Part shown: piece after piece, positions 52,842 to 61,331 of the stretch
Layout: every line of letters begins with the position of its first letter
Numbering within the stretch: position 1 is the stretch's first letter
NCBI GenBank assembly: GCA_963764305.1
Contig: CAVXSD010000007.1
Coordinates: forward strand, 682,001-746,000
Length of the DNA stretch: 64,000 bases
Reading direction: 5' to 3'
DNA from: Bog-473 sp963764305
GTDB taxonomy: Bacteria; Actinomycetota; Acidimicrobiia; Acidimicrobiales; RAAP-2
Translations under genes and position numbers: made by a program
Notes under the pieces: model-generated
Database searches by the model: none
What the model was told of the DNA's origin: nothing
What the model saw: only the letters and a program-made list of their open reading frames with translations

Positions 52842-53657
52842 TCAGCGCTGCAGGTTGCGCGATCGTTCGGTGGCGGCAGCGACCGCCTCCATGAAAGCGG
52901 AGCGAACGGCGCGGGACTCCAGCGCCCGGACGCCCGCCGCCGTCGTCCCGGCGGGTGAGGTCACCATGGCGCGCAGGGCCTCGGGATCGCGGCCCGTCTC
53001 CGCCAACAGGGCGGCCGAGCCCCGCATCGTCTCGACCACGAGGGTCCGGCTCACCTCGCGGGTGAGCCCCATCTGCACTCCCGCCTCCATGAGGGCCTCG
53101 GCGACGAGGAAGAAGTAGGCGGGGCCCGATCCCGAGAGACCCGTCACGGCATCGAGCAGGCGTTCGGGCAACCGGACCACGGTGCCGACGGCCGAGAGCA
53201 CGTCCTCGGCCCAGGCCAGATCCTGCGCGGTGGCGAAGGAGCCACCCGAGATCGCCGTCATCCCGGCACCGACGAGCGCGGGCGTGTTGGGCATGGCCCG
53301 CACGAACGCCGGCTCGCCCCCGAGCGCGGCCTCCAGGCGGGCGGACGGCATGCCGGCGACGATGGAGAGGACCCGGGTCACCCCGGTCACCCCGAGGGAG
53401 CGGCAGGCGCCCTCCGCGGCGTCGGGCTTCACCGCCAGGACGGCTCCGGTGATCCGCTCACCGCCGTGGCGCAGCGTGCCCGCTTCGGGCGCGGCGAGCG
53501 TGTGCAGCCCCGGGAATTCCGCCACCAGCTCGTCCCGCCGCTCGGCCAGCGGCTCCACGACGGTGACGCCGTCCACGTCGGCCCACCCGGAGCGCAACAG
53601 TCCGCCCAGGAGGGCGCCTCCCATCTTCCCGCCTCCGACGATGAGCAGGCTCGACAC
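52842..53657 (-). CDS. proC: Pyrroline-5-carboxylate reductase
   Basis: A 271-residue enzyme of proline synthesis. The NAD(P) motif is LLIVGGGKMGGALLGGLLRSG, shown here at residues 4-24; FVRAMPNTPALVGAGMT and the C-terminal signature SGSGPAYFFLVAEALMEAG follow. The GTG at 53657 puts the cofactor strand at the N-terminus as usual; 53696 is an alternative in-frame codon. Confidence 0.93.
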   Translation of the reverse strand: MSSLLIVGGGKMGGALLGGLLRSGWADVDGVTVVEPLAERRDELVAEFPGLHTLAAPEAGTLRHGGERITGAVLAVKPDAAEGACRSLGVTGVTRVLSIVAGMPSARLEAALGGEPAFVRAMPNTPALVGAGMTAISGGSFATAQDLAWAEDVLSAVGTVVRLPERLLDAVTGLSGSGPAYFFLVAEALMEAGVQMGLTREVSRTLVVETMRGSAALLAETGRDPEALRAMVTSPAGTTAAGVRALESRAVRSAFMEAVAAATERSRNLQR

Positions 53658-53720
53658 ACGCGCGACGATACCGAGTGCCGGGCGTTCCGTCGTCAAGCAG
53701 GGCCCGGACCCAGTCGCTCG

Positions 53721-54212
53721 CTAGCGCCGGGGGCGGCGGCGGTACGTCGAGGGGTGGGCCAGGCTCATGGCCGTCGGGAAGTGCTCGTCGGTGTAGAGCA
53801 CCGACGACCCGGCGATGCGGTCGAGCTCGTCGTCGTCGACCAGGCGGGCCGGCACCCGGCCCATCAGGTACACGGCATCCTCTGGGCCGAGGGCGAACCA
53901 CATCCCGAAGAGATGCGCGTTGCGACGCAGGAGATAGGTGAACACCTCGGCCTGGTTCGTCTCGGGCGCCGGCATGAACTGGGCCTCGAAGTGCAGCGTG
54001 CGCTGCTTGAGCGTGAACCAGACCGTGATGAAGTCCTTCTCCTCGCCCTTGAAGCGCAGGTACCAGCGGTACGACGCCGTGCGGTCCGTGACCTCCTGGC
54101 GCTCGGCGGCCACCAGGAACCCCCCGGCCGCCAGCTCACGGGCGGCCCAGGCGTCGATGCAGGCAACAGCGGCCGCCATCTCCTCGTCGGCGGGGAGATC
54201 GACGACTGGCAC
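53721..54212 (-). CDS. YbjN domain-containing protein
   Basis: A 163-residue protein of the YbjN family, related to type III chaperone-like folds, with no clear function. Family blocks: YRWYLRFKGEEKDFITVWF and LLRRNAHLFGMWFALGPEDAVYL, then VDDDELDRIAGSVL-like end (seen as LDRIAGSSVLYTDEHF). In mycobacteria a YbjN gene also follows mshA, so the neighbour order is conserved. GTG start, 30 nt after the mshA stop. Confidence 0.85.
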   Translation of the reverse strand: MPVVDLPADEEMAAAVACIDAWAARELAAGGFLVAAERQEVTDRTASYRWYLRFKGEEKDFITVWFTLKQRTLHFEAQFMPAPETNQAEVFTYLLRRNAHLFGMWFALGPEDAVYLMGRVPARLVDDDELDRIAGSSVLYTDEHFPTAMSLAHPSTYRRRPRR

Positions 54213-54242
54213 GGCGCGGGCGGGACGCGCGGCCGGGCGCGC

Positions 54243-55523
54243 TCAGCCGCACTCGACGAGGCGGCCCGAAGCCAGCTCGTCGTGCAGCTCGACCAACGTG
54301 CGGGCCGCGGCCCGCCAGGTATACCGGCGAGCCCGCAGCACCGATGCGGTGGAGAGCCGCTCGGCCGCCAGCGGCTCGTCGAAGACCCTGCGCACCGCAG
54401 CGGCGTAGGCCCCCGGATCGGGGTCGTCCACCAGGTACCCGGTGCGGCCGTGGTCGACCAACGTGGTCAGCCCGCCGACGGCCGAGGCGACGACCGGCGT
54501 CCCGCAGGCGGCCGCTTCCAGGGCGACGAGCCCGAACGACTCGGAGCGGCTCGGGACGATGCACACGTCGGCGGCCCGGTAGTAGGACGAGAGCAGCTCA
54601 TGGGGCTGGGGGTCGATGAAGTGGACGTGCTCGCGCACCCCGCGGGCATCGGCCGCGTCGTAGAGGCCCTGCAGCGACTTCTCGCCGTGCGGGCCGCTGG
54701 GGCCGCCGACGACGACCAGGCGGTAGCCGCCCCCGCCCCCGCTCCCGCCCCCGCCCAGCTCGGCCAGCGTCTCGATCGCCACGTCCGCGCACTTGAGCGG
54801 CTGGATGCGGCCGACGAAGAGCAGGAGCCGGCCGTCGAGGGGCAGGCCGAGGGCCCGGCGCGCCTGGGGTCGATGGCCGGGGCCGAAGAAGGCGTGGTCC
54901 ACGCCGGGGGGCACGATGCGGATGCGCCCGGGATCGCCGCCGTAGAGCGAGGCGATCTGGTCCGCCTCCACCGTGCAGGAGGCCAGCACGGCGTCGGAGC
55001 AGTCGATGATGGACGCCTCGGCCTCGGCGCGGCGGTGGGGCATGTCGGCCTCCACCTCCTCGGGCATCGACTCCGCCTTGACGCGATCGAGCGTGTGGAA
55101 CGTGCACACGAGCGGCAGGTTGCACTCGTGCTTGATCACGTGGCCCGACAGCCCCGACAACCAGTAGTTCGCGTGCACCGAGGTGTAGGGCAGCTCGCCG
55201 CCCGGGTCGCGCCCGGAGGCCGGCGCGGCGGCCATGCGCTCGAGCACCCCGGCCGTGAACTCGTCGACCACGGCGGGGAGGGACTCCTTGGGCACGGTTT
55301 CGAGAGGCCCGGCCGGGACGTGGTGGACCCGCAGGCCGGGCTCGACGTCGACCACGGGCGGCAGGTCGGGCGACCAGGCCCGGGTGAAGACGTCACAGGC
55401 GACGTCGGAACGGGCCAGGGCAGAGGTCAGCTCCCGCACGTAGACGTTCATGCCACCGCCGTCCCCCGTCCCGGGCTGGGCCAGTGGGGACGTGTGGAGA
55501 GAAAGGACCGCGAGCCGGCGCAT
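54243..55523 (-). CDS. mshA: D-inositol-3-phosphate glycosyltransferase
   Basis: A 426-residue GT4-family enzyme that transfers GlcNAc from UDP-GlcNAc to inositol 3-phosphate, first step of mycothiol synthesis. N-terminal donor/acceptor block: LHTSPLAQPGTGDGGGMNVY; catalytic region: VHANYWLSGLSGHVI; UDP-sugar motif: PSRSESFGLVALEAAACGTPV. A glycine-rich insertion (GGGGSGGGGG) near residue 262 sits between strands. Mycothiol is the main thiol of actinobacteria, so this supports the phylum assignment. Confidence 0.93.
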   Translation of the reverse strand: MRRLAVLSLHTSPLAQPGTGDGGGMNVYVRELTSALARSDVACDVFTRAWSPDLPPVVDVEPGLRVHHVPAGPLETVPKESLPAVVDEFTAGVLERMAAAPASGRDPGGELPYTSVHANYWLSGLSGHVIKHECNLPLVCTFHTLDRVKAESMPEEVEADMPHRRAEAEASIIDCSDAVLASCTVEADQIASLYGGDPGRIRIVPPGVDHAFFGPGHRPQARRALGLPLDGRLLLFVGRIQPLKCADVAIETLAELGGGGSGGGGGYRLVVVGGPSGPHGEKSLQGLYDAADARGVREHVHFIDPQPHELLSSYYRAADVCIVPSRSESFGLVALEAAACGTPVVASAVGGLTTLVDHGRTGYLVDDPDPGAYAAAVRRVFDEPLAAERLSTASVLRARRYTWRAAARTLVELHDELASGRLVECG

Positions 55524-55587
55524 GGCGGTCAGATCCTACCGGCGGACTGGAAAATCGCTTCGGCCCGGCATCCGGGGCGCCGGGTGC

Positions 55588-56019
55588 TCAAGCGCTGGCG
55601 ACATGGGCGGTGGGGCCGGCAGGCTCCGCCGGGGCCACCGGTCCGCCCGGGCCCTGCTCCCCCCGCTCGTCCTCGTGGTCGCGCCGGAAGGAGAGGTAGA
55701 TCCGCACGAGGGCCTGCTTCTGCTCCTCGCCGATCGACTGGTCGGCCATGATCGCCCGGGTGAGGTCGGGCGACCCGGACGGCGCCTCGAGGATCCCCGC
55801 CTGCACGTAGAGCGTCTCGGCCGAGATGCGCAGCGCCTTGGCTATCTGCTGGAGGATCTCGGCCGAGGGCCGGCGCAGGCCGCGCTCGATCTGGCTCAGG
55901 TAGGGATTGGAGATCCCGGCCAGCTCGGACAGTCGGCGCAGCGACAGCCGGGCCGATCCCCGCTGCTCGCGGATGAAGGACCCCAGATCGAGCCAGCGTT
56001 CCTTCGGGTCCGTGCTCAC
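55588..56019 (-). CDS. XRE-family helix-turn-helix regulator
   Basis: A 143-residue regulator. The HTH is SLRRLSELAGISNPYLSQIE, residues about 27-46, then RPSAEILQQIAKALRIS. The C-terminal third is a charged, disordered tail with a Gly/Pro/Ala-rich end (EQGPGGPVAPAEPAGPTA). No metabolite domain is visible. GTG at 56019 fits the fold; the open frame upstream is not domain-like. It is 64 bp ahead of mshA on the same strand and divergent from sodA, so it might control either one. Confidence 0.85.
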   Translation of the reverse strand: MSTDPKERWLDLGSFIREQRGSARLSLRRLSELAGISNPYLSQIERGLRRPSAEILQQIAKALRISAETLYVQAGILEAPSGSPDLTRAIMADQSIGEEQKQALVRIYLSFRRDHEDERGEQGPGGPVAPAEPAGPTAHVASA

Positions 56020-56183
56020 TCTTGCAAGCGTACCGCCGGGGCTGCAGCCGGGGGGTTCCCGGTCGGCCGCGAGGTGCGCCTCCGGCCCTGCTCGTATGGC
56101 AGTTGGACCCGGTTGGGATCGAGCCCCCTTGGGGTATGGTCCAGCACGCAGCAGCACGACGACCACGACCGAGGAGATCCGCC

Positions 56184-56798
56184 ATGGCCGACTACAGCCT
56201 CCCCGACCTGCCCTACGACTACGCCGCGCTCGAGCCCCACGTGTCGGCCCAGATCATGGAGCTCCACCACGACAAGCACCACGCCGCCTACGTCACCGGG
56301 GCCAACCAGACGCTCGAGAAGCTGGCCGCCGCCCGCGACAAGGACGACTTCGGCGCCATCGTGGGACTGGAGAAGACGCTGGCCTTCCATGTCTCGGGCC
56401 ACGTCCTGCATTCGATCTTCTGGAAGAACCAGAGCCCCGACGGCGGCGACAAGCCCGACGGTGCACTCGGGTCCGCCATCGACGAGAACTTCGGCTCCTT
56501 CGACAAGTTCAAGGCGCACTTCACCCAGGCCACCTCGACGATCCAGGGCTCGGGCTGGGGCGTGCTGGCCTACGAGCCCCTTGCCGGCCGGCTGATCGTC
56601 GAGCAGGTCTACGACCACCAGGGCAACGTGGGCAACGGCTCGGTCCCGCTCCTCGTCTTCGACGCCTGGGAGCATGCCTTCTACCTGCAGTACAAGAACG
56701 TGAAGGCCGACTTCTTCGCCGCACTGTGGAACGTGGTCAATTGGCCCGACGTGGCGGGTCGCCTCGACACCGCCAAGAAGCTCACGATCGCCGGCTGA
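56184..56798 (+). CDS. sodA: Fe/Mn superoxide dismutase
   Basis: A 204-residue enzyme that converts superoxide to H2O2 and O2. Metal ligands: His in LHHDKHHAAYV, His in SGHVLHSIFW, and Asp and His in FDAWEHAFY. No signal peptide, so it is cytosolic. The metal (Fe or Mn) cannot be decided with confidence. GGAG lies 8 nt before the ATG. The 164-bp upstream region is shared with the XRE gene. Confidence 0.95.
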   Translation: MADYSLPDLPYDYAALEPHVSAQIMELHHDKHHAAYVTGANQTLEKLAAARDKDDFGAIVGLEKTLAFHVSGHVLHSIFWKNQSPDGGDKPDGALGSAIDENFGSFDKFKAHFTQATSTIQGSGWGVLAYEPLAGRLIVEQVYDHQGNVGNGSVPLLVFDAWEHAFYLQYKNVKADFFAALWNVVNWPDVAGRLDTAKKLTIAG

Positions 56799-56804
56799 GC
56801 TCGG

Positions 56805-56824
56805 GGGCGCCCCTTGGGGCGCCC
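56805..56824. terminator. Bidirectional hairpin between sodA and the zinc-finger gene
   Basis: A perfect inverted repeat of nine base pairs (GGGCGCCCC / GGGGCGCCC) with a two-base centre, 7 bp past the sodA stop and 18 bp before the end of the convergent gene. It has no T-run, as is usual in high-GC actinobacteria. Confidence 0.7.
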
Positions 56825-56841
56825 GCCGGCCCCGGCCACCC

Positions 56842-57033
56842 CTAGGAGGTCAGGGCCAGGTGCTGCTCACACAGGCGCCGGGTCGGATCTTGCTCCAGAT
56901 CGGCTTCGAGGACCGGCGCGCCACAGGTCTCGCACTGCCCGTAGGTGCCTTTGCTCAGGCGCTCCAGCGCCCGGTCGACTCCGTCGAGGACGGCGGCGGC
57001 CCGGGTCAGCTCGGCTTCGTAGCGTTCCTCCAC
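56842..57033 (-). CDS. DksA/TraR-type C4 zinc-finger protein
   Basis: A 63-residue protein: a helix (ERYEAELTRAAAVLDGVDRA), then RLSKGTYGQCETCGAPV, an acidic spacer and RRLCEQH. It resembles DksA/TraR and RbpA-like secondary-channel factors, but one of the four usual Cys is replaced, leaving three Cys and a nearby His (CEQH). GTG at 57033 gives the compact form; an in-frame start farther upstream is possible. It may modulate RNA polymerase. Divergent from the SpoIIE phosphatase. Confidence 0.75.
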   Translation of the reverse strand: MEERYEAELTRAAAVLDGVDRALERLSKGTYGQCETCGAPVLEADLEQDPTRRLCEQHLALTS

Positions 57034-57180
57034 GAACGAGCAGGGTAGCCCCGAAATCGGGCCCGGCGGAGACGAGCGCCCGGCCGGCCCGACTCCCAGC
57101 CTGTTCGGGGGTTGCGCCATCGCTGAGGTGAACCGCAACGGGTATGGTTGCGACTCAGATCTTTTGGGGGAGAGCCCACG

Positions 57181-59883
57181 GTGGACACCCGCGATCTCGA
57201 CGAAGTGACGCCCGCCGCGGCACGCCGGTTCCCGGCCACCCCGTCCTCCGTGGGTCGGGCCCGCCGGTTCCTGCTCGGCACGCTGCCCGACCCCGGCGAC
57301 GACGCCGCCGACGCGCTCACGCTGATGCTGTCGGAGCTGGCCACGAACGCGGTGCAGCACGCGGAGACCGAATACGAGGTGTCCGTGCACGTCGCCCCCG
57401 ACTGCGGACGCGTGCGCGTCGAGGTCAGCGACGGTGCCCCCGGGTACCCGACGCCGCAGGATCCGGTGCCCGATGCACCGGACGGGCGCGGCCTGCACAT
57501 CGTGCGCGCGCTGGCCGAGGCGTGGGGCATCGAGATGCGACGGGACCGGCCCGGCAAGACGGTGTGGTTCTCGGTGCCGTTGTCCGCGCATGGTGGCGCC
57601 CCGGCGTCGAGCCGCGAGGAGCGAGCCGTCGACGGGCGGCCGCGCGCGGCTGGGGCCTCCGGGGCACCGTCCGCGCCGGCGGTGGCGCCGGCCGCGTCCG
57701 TGGAAGGCGAGCCGGCGTGGCCCGTGCCGGGCGTACGGGCGGTTCTCGACGGGCTGCGCGACGCCGTCGTGGCCACCGACGAGCAGGGCCAGATCCGTTA
57801 CGCCAACACGGCGGCCGAGGATCTCCTGGGCTGGCCTCGCGGCTCCCTGGTCGGCCGGCCGGTCTTCGACCTCGCGCCCGACTCACTGTCCGCGACGCTG
57901 GGCGTCGACTTCGGGACGTTCGTCCGCTCCCGGGCGGGCGAACTCGTGGGGCGGCGTCTGGACGCTGTCATCAAGCGGGCCGACGGAACCGACGTCAACA
58001 CGGAGTTGGTCATCAGCATCTTCGACCACCCGCTCGCCGGCCGGGTGGTCGTGGGCATCCTCCGCCCCCGCGACGAGAAGAAGATGCAGCGCTGGTCGGA
58101 GCTGACCAGCGAGCTGCTCCAGATCCTCGCCGATGCCCCCATCGACGAACCTCCGGCCGAACGGCTGCTCTCGACGCTCGGACGGCGCCTCGAGTGGGAC
58201 GCGGTCACGCTGTGGGCGCTCTCGGCCAACGGCGAGCTCGTGTGCCGGCAGGTGTGGACGCGCACGCCCACCATTGCCCACGCCTTCGCGCGGGAGAAGG
58301 CGGCCGATCCGACCAGCGGGAGCGAAGGTCTCCCCCGGTGGGTGCTCGAGCACGGCGAACCCCTGTGGGTGGCCGATCTGATGGGCGACCGGCGCTTCAC
58401 GACCGACGCGCTGGTCGAGGACGGAATGGAGAGCGGCTTCGCCTTCCCGGTCCGCCACCACGGCGCCTGCGTCGGGATCGTCAAGATGCTGAGCCGTCTC
58501 CCGCGTGAGCGCGACCCTTCGATGGTCGAGCTGATGGATGCCGTCGGCGGCCATCTGGGGGAGTTGCTCCACGCGTCGGCCCAGGCGACCGAGCGCCTGC
58601 AGTTGGTCGAGGAGCTTCTGGAGGCCCGGCGCCGCAACGAATTCCTCCTCCTGGCGACGCAGGTCCTCTCCGAGGTCGTCGACTACCGCGAGATGGTCGA
58701 ACGGCTCGCCCAGGTCTCGGTGCCGATGATGGCCGACCTGTGCGTCATCGACATCGAGGACGAGGACGGCCAGATGCGGCGGATGGCCGCCTGGCATGCC
58801 GACCCCGACAAGCGGGCGCTCACCGAGGAGCTCCGCACCTCGTACCCGCCCGACCCTGCCGGCCTCCATCCGACCATGGAGGTCATGCGCAGCGGCCGGT
58901 CGATGTGGAGCGCGGACCTGGACGACGAGTTCCTGCGGGCGACCAGCCGGGACGAGCGCCACTACGCCATTGTGAAGGCGCTCGACTTCACCTCGTATGT
59001 CACGGTGCCGCTCCGCCTGCGCGACGAACAGGTGCTGGGCACCGTCACCCTCGTCTCCGCCGGATCGGGTCGCCGCTTCTCGGAGAAGGACCTCGGCCTG
59101 GCCGAGCAACTGGCCAAGCAGGTCAGCTCCGTCGTCATCCGGGCGCGGGCCTACGACCGTGAGCGGAGGATCTCGCACGAGTTGCAGCGACACCTGCTAC
59201 CCGACGCCATCCCCGCCATTGACGGATGGGACGTGGCCGCCCGCTACCAGCCGGCCGCCATCGGCGTCGAGGTCGGAGGCGACTGGTACGACGTGGTCCC
59301 GATCAGCGAGCATCTCGTGGCCTTCGTGGTCGGCGATGTGGAGGGCCACGACCTCGGGGCGGCCAGGATCATGAGCCGGCTCCGCCACACGCTCGGCCTG
59401 CTCCTGCTGGAGGAGCGGGCTCCGGGCAAGGCGCTGCAACGGCTCAACCGGGTCTCCCTCGCCGGAGTGGGAGGCCGGCTGGCCACCGCGCTGGTCGGCG
59501 TCCTGAACACCAGGACCGGGTCGATCGTGTTCTCCTCGGCCGGCCACCCCTCGCCGGCTCGGGTCGAGTCGGGCCAGGCCGTCGAGCTCCCCGTGCCGCC
59601 GGGGCCGCCGCTGGGTGTCCAGCACTGCCACTACAAGGACCACGAGTTCCACCTGGACCAGGGATGCCTGGTGATGTACACCGACGGGCTGGTCGAGCGG
59701 CGCGGCAGCCACCTCGACGAGCGTCTCGCCCAACTCGAGTCGTCGCTGCGCACCTCCCCCAGCAGCGAGCCCGGCCGGGTGGCCGACTTCGTCATCGACG
59801 CCATGACGGCCGACGAACGGAGCTCCGACGACATCGTCGTGCTCACCGCCCGGCGTCTGCTCGCCGATCCCGGGCTCATCTGA
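57181..59883 (+). CDS. Multi-domain SpoIIE/PP2C phosphatase with N-terminal anti-sigma-type kinase domain, PAS and GAF
   Basis: A 900-residue soluble signalling protein. Order: HATPase of the RsbW type (about 20-130; N-box LMLSELATNAVQHAE, DGRGLHIVRAL), PAS (about 180-300; RYANTAAEDLLGW), GAF (about 305-470), second GAF (about 480-660), and SpoIIE PP2C phosphatase (about 660-900; GGDWYDVVPI, VVGDVEGHDLGAARIMSRLR, YTDGLVERRG, SSDDIVVLTAR with metal Asp). It would both phosphorylate and dephosphorylate an anti-sigma antagonist, a partner-switch stress system in one chain. The HATPase is usually C-terminal, so the order is unusual. GTG with GGGGGAG 9 nt upstream. Confidence 0.9.
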   Translation: MDTRDLDEVTPAAARRFPATPSSVGRARRFLLGTLPDPGDDAADALTLMLSELATNAVQHAETEYEVSVHVAPDCGRVRVEVSDGAPGYPTPQDPVPDAPDGRGLHIVRALAEAWGIEMRRDRPGKTVWFSVPLSAHGGAPASSREERAVDGRPRAAGASGAPSAPAVAPAASVEGEPAWPVPGVRAVLDGLRDAVVATDEQGQIRYANTAAEDLLGWPRGSLVGRPVFDLAPDSLSATLGVDFGTFVRSRAGELVGRRLDAVIKRADGTDVNTELVISIFDHPLAGRVVVGILRPRDEKKMQRWSELTSELLQILADAPIDEPPAERLLSTLGRRLEWDAVTLWALSANGELVCRQVWTRTPTIAHAFAREKAADPTSGSEGLPRWVLEHGEPLWVADLMGDRRFTTDALVEDGMESGFAFPVRHHGACVGIVKMLSRLPRERDPSMVELMDAVGGHLGELLHASAQATERLQLVEELLEARRRNEFLLLATQVLSEVVDYREMVERLAQVSVPMMADLCVIDIEDEDGQMRRMAAWHADPDKRALTEELRTSYPPDPAGLHPTMEVMRSGRSMWSADLDDEFLRATSRDERHYAIVKALDFTSYVTVPLRLRDEQVLGTVTLVSAGSGRRFSEKDLGLAEQLAKQVSSVVIRARAYDRERRISHELQRHLLPDAIPAIDGWDVAARYQPAAIGVEVGGDWYDVVPISEHLVAFVVGDVEGHDLGAARIMSRLRHTLGLLLLEERAPGKALQRLNRVSLAGVGGRLATALVGVLNTRTGSIVFSSAGHPSPARVESGQAVELPVPPGPPLGVQHCHYKDHEFHLDQGCLVMYTDGLVERRGSHLDERLAQLESSLRTSPSSEPGRVADFVIDAMTADERSSDDIVVLTARRLLADPGLI

Positions 59884-59925
59884 GCACCGGATACCGCCGG
59901 TCGCCGGCACTCGTAGTGTGACGGC

Positions 59926-61323
59926 GTGTATTCCGAGGCAGCCCTCGCCCCACTCGTCGGCGCCCACATGCCCGTTCCCTGCCTCGACGGTGTCGAACGT
60001 CCCTACCGCGACCTCGACTGTGCCGCCTCGACACCCGCGCTGCAATCGGTAGCCGATCGGGTCAACGAGTTCCTGCCCTGGTACTCCAGCGTGCACCGCG
60101 GCGCCGGCTACAAGTCGCGGCGCGCCACCGAGGCCTACGAGGCCGCCCGCGACAGCGTGCACCGTTTCGCCCGGCGGCCGGCAGGCGGTGACGACGTGGT
60201 GGTCCTGGTGCGCAACACCACCGAAGCCATCAACCACCTGGCCTACCGCCTCGGATTCGGCCCCGACGACGTGGTGGCCACCACGGTGGTCGAGCACCAC
60301 GCCAACCTGCTCCCCTGGGCGCGGGTGGCGACCCGGCGCTGGGTGGAGTGCGGCACGGAGGGGACCTTCGGGACGGCCGACGTGGTGCGGGTGCTCGAGG
60401 ACGGGCGCCGCCCAGCGCTGCTGGCGCTGACGGGGGCCTCCAACGTCACCGGTTGGCTGCCCCCCGTCGGCGAGATCTGCGCCGAGGCCCACGCCCGCGG
60501 GGTCCCCGTCCTGCTCGACGCGGCACAGCTGGCACCACACCGTCCCCTCCCGGAGGGACCCGACTTCATCGCCTTCAGCGGTCACAAGCTCTACGCACCC
60601 TTCGGCGCCGGCGCGCTCATCGGGCCGCGCCGGGTCTTCGAGCACGGTGACCCCTTCCTCGCAGGGGGTGGGGCCGTCGACCTGGTCGACCTCGACGAGG
60701 TCATCTGGACCGATCCACCCGAGCGTGAGGAGGCCGGCTCACCCAACGTCGTCGGCGCGGTCGCCTTCGGGACGGCCATGGACGAGCTCGAACGGATCGG
60801 CTGGGCGACCGTTCAGTCCCACGAGGGTGTCCTGGCGGCCCGCTTGTACCAGGGGCTGCGGGCCGTCGACGGCGTGCGCGTGCTCGGTCCGTTGTCAGGG
60901 ACTGGTGCGCACGACGGGCTCGCCGTGGCCACGTTCACCGTGGAGGGGATGCATCACGCCCTGGTGGCGGCCCGGCTGAGCGCGGAGTTCGGCATCGGCG
61001 TGCGGCACGGATGTTTCTGCGCGCACCCCTACCTGATCCGTCTGCTCGGTGTCGGCCGCGAGGGAGTGGACCAGGCCCGCGCCGCTGTGCAGCGCGGCGA
61101 CCGCAGCGGCATCCCCGGTGCGGTACGGGCCAGCTGCGGGCTCGGGACCACCGACGAGGACGTCGACGCCCTGCTCGACGCGTTGCGCGCCCTGGCGGCC
61201 GGTGAGCCGGCGCCGGTGGCCTACAGGCAGGACGACGTCACCGGCGACTTCTGGCCGGAGGGCGGCGCGGCCGGCTGGGGCGCGGCCGAGCGCCCCGCCG
61301 GCGCCGCCTGCGCGCGGGGCTGA
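59926..61323 (+). CDS. Class V aminotransferase / cysteine desulfurase-like PLP enzyme
   Basis: A 465-residue PLP enzyme. The Lys that binds PLP is in FIAFSGHKLYAPFGAGALIG, the PLP-aspartate in VLLDAAQLAPH, and TTEAINHLAYRL with TVVEHHANLLPW are class V blocks. A loop Cys in RHGCFCAHPYL matches the catalytic position of group II desulfurases (SufS-like), so it may mobilise sulfur from cysteine, but no sufBCD or tusA is adjacent. The C-terminus is extended by a Gly/Ala-rich tail. GTG start, 42 nt after the phosphatase. Confidence 0.85.
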   Translation: MYSEAALAPLVGAHMPVPCLDGVERPYRDLDCAASTPALQSVADRVNEFLPWYSSVHRGAGYKSRRATEAYEAARDSVHRFARRPAGGDDVVVLVRNTTEAINHLAYRLGFGPDDVVATTVVEHHANLLPWARVATRRWVECGTEGTFGTADVVRVLEDGRRPALLALTGASNVTGWLPPVGEICAEAHARGVPVLLDAAQLAPHRPLPEGPDFIAFSGHKLYAPFGAGALIGPRRVFEHGDPFLAGGGAVDLVDLDEVIWTDPPEREEAGSPNVVGAVAFGTAMDELERIGWATVQSHEGVLAARLYQGLRAVDGVRVLGPLSGTGAHDGLAVATFTVEGMHHALVAARLSAEFGIGVRHGCFCAHPYLIRLLGVGREGVDQARAAVQRGDRSGIPGAVRASCGLGTTDEDVDALLDALRALAAGEPAPVAYRQDDVTGDFWPEGGAAGWGAAERPAGAACARG

Positions 61324-61331
61324 GCGCACGG

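Noticed and set aside
53466..55751. 761-codon plus-strand frame opposite proC-ybjN-mshA
   Set aside because: Antisense shadow spanning three real minus-strand genes.
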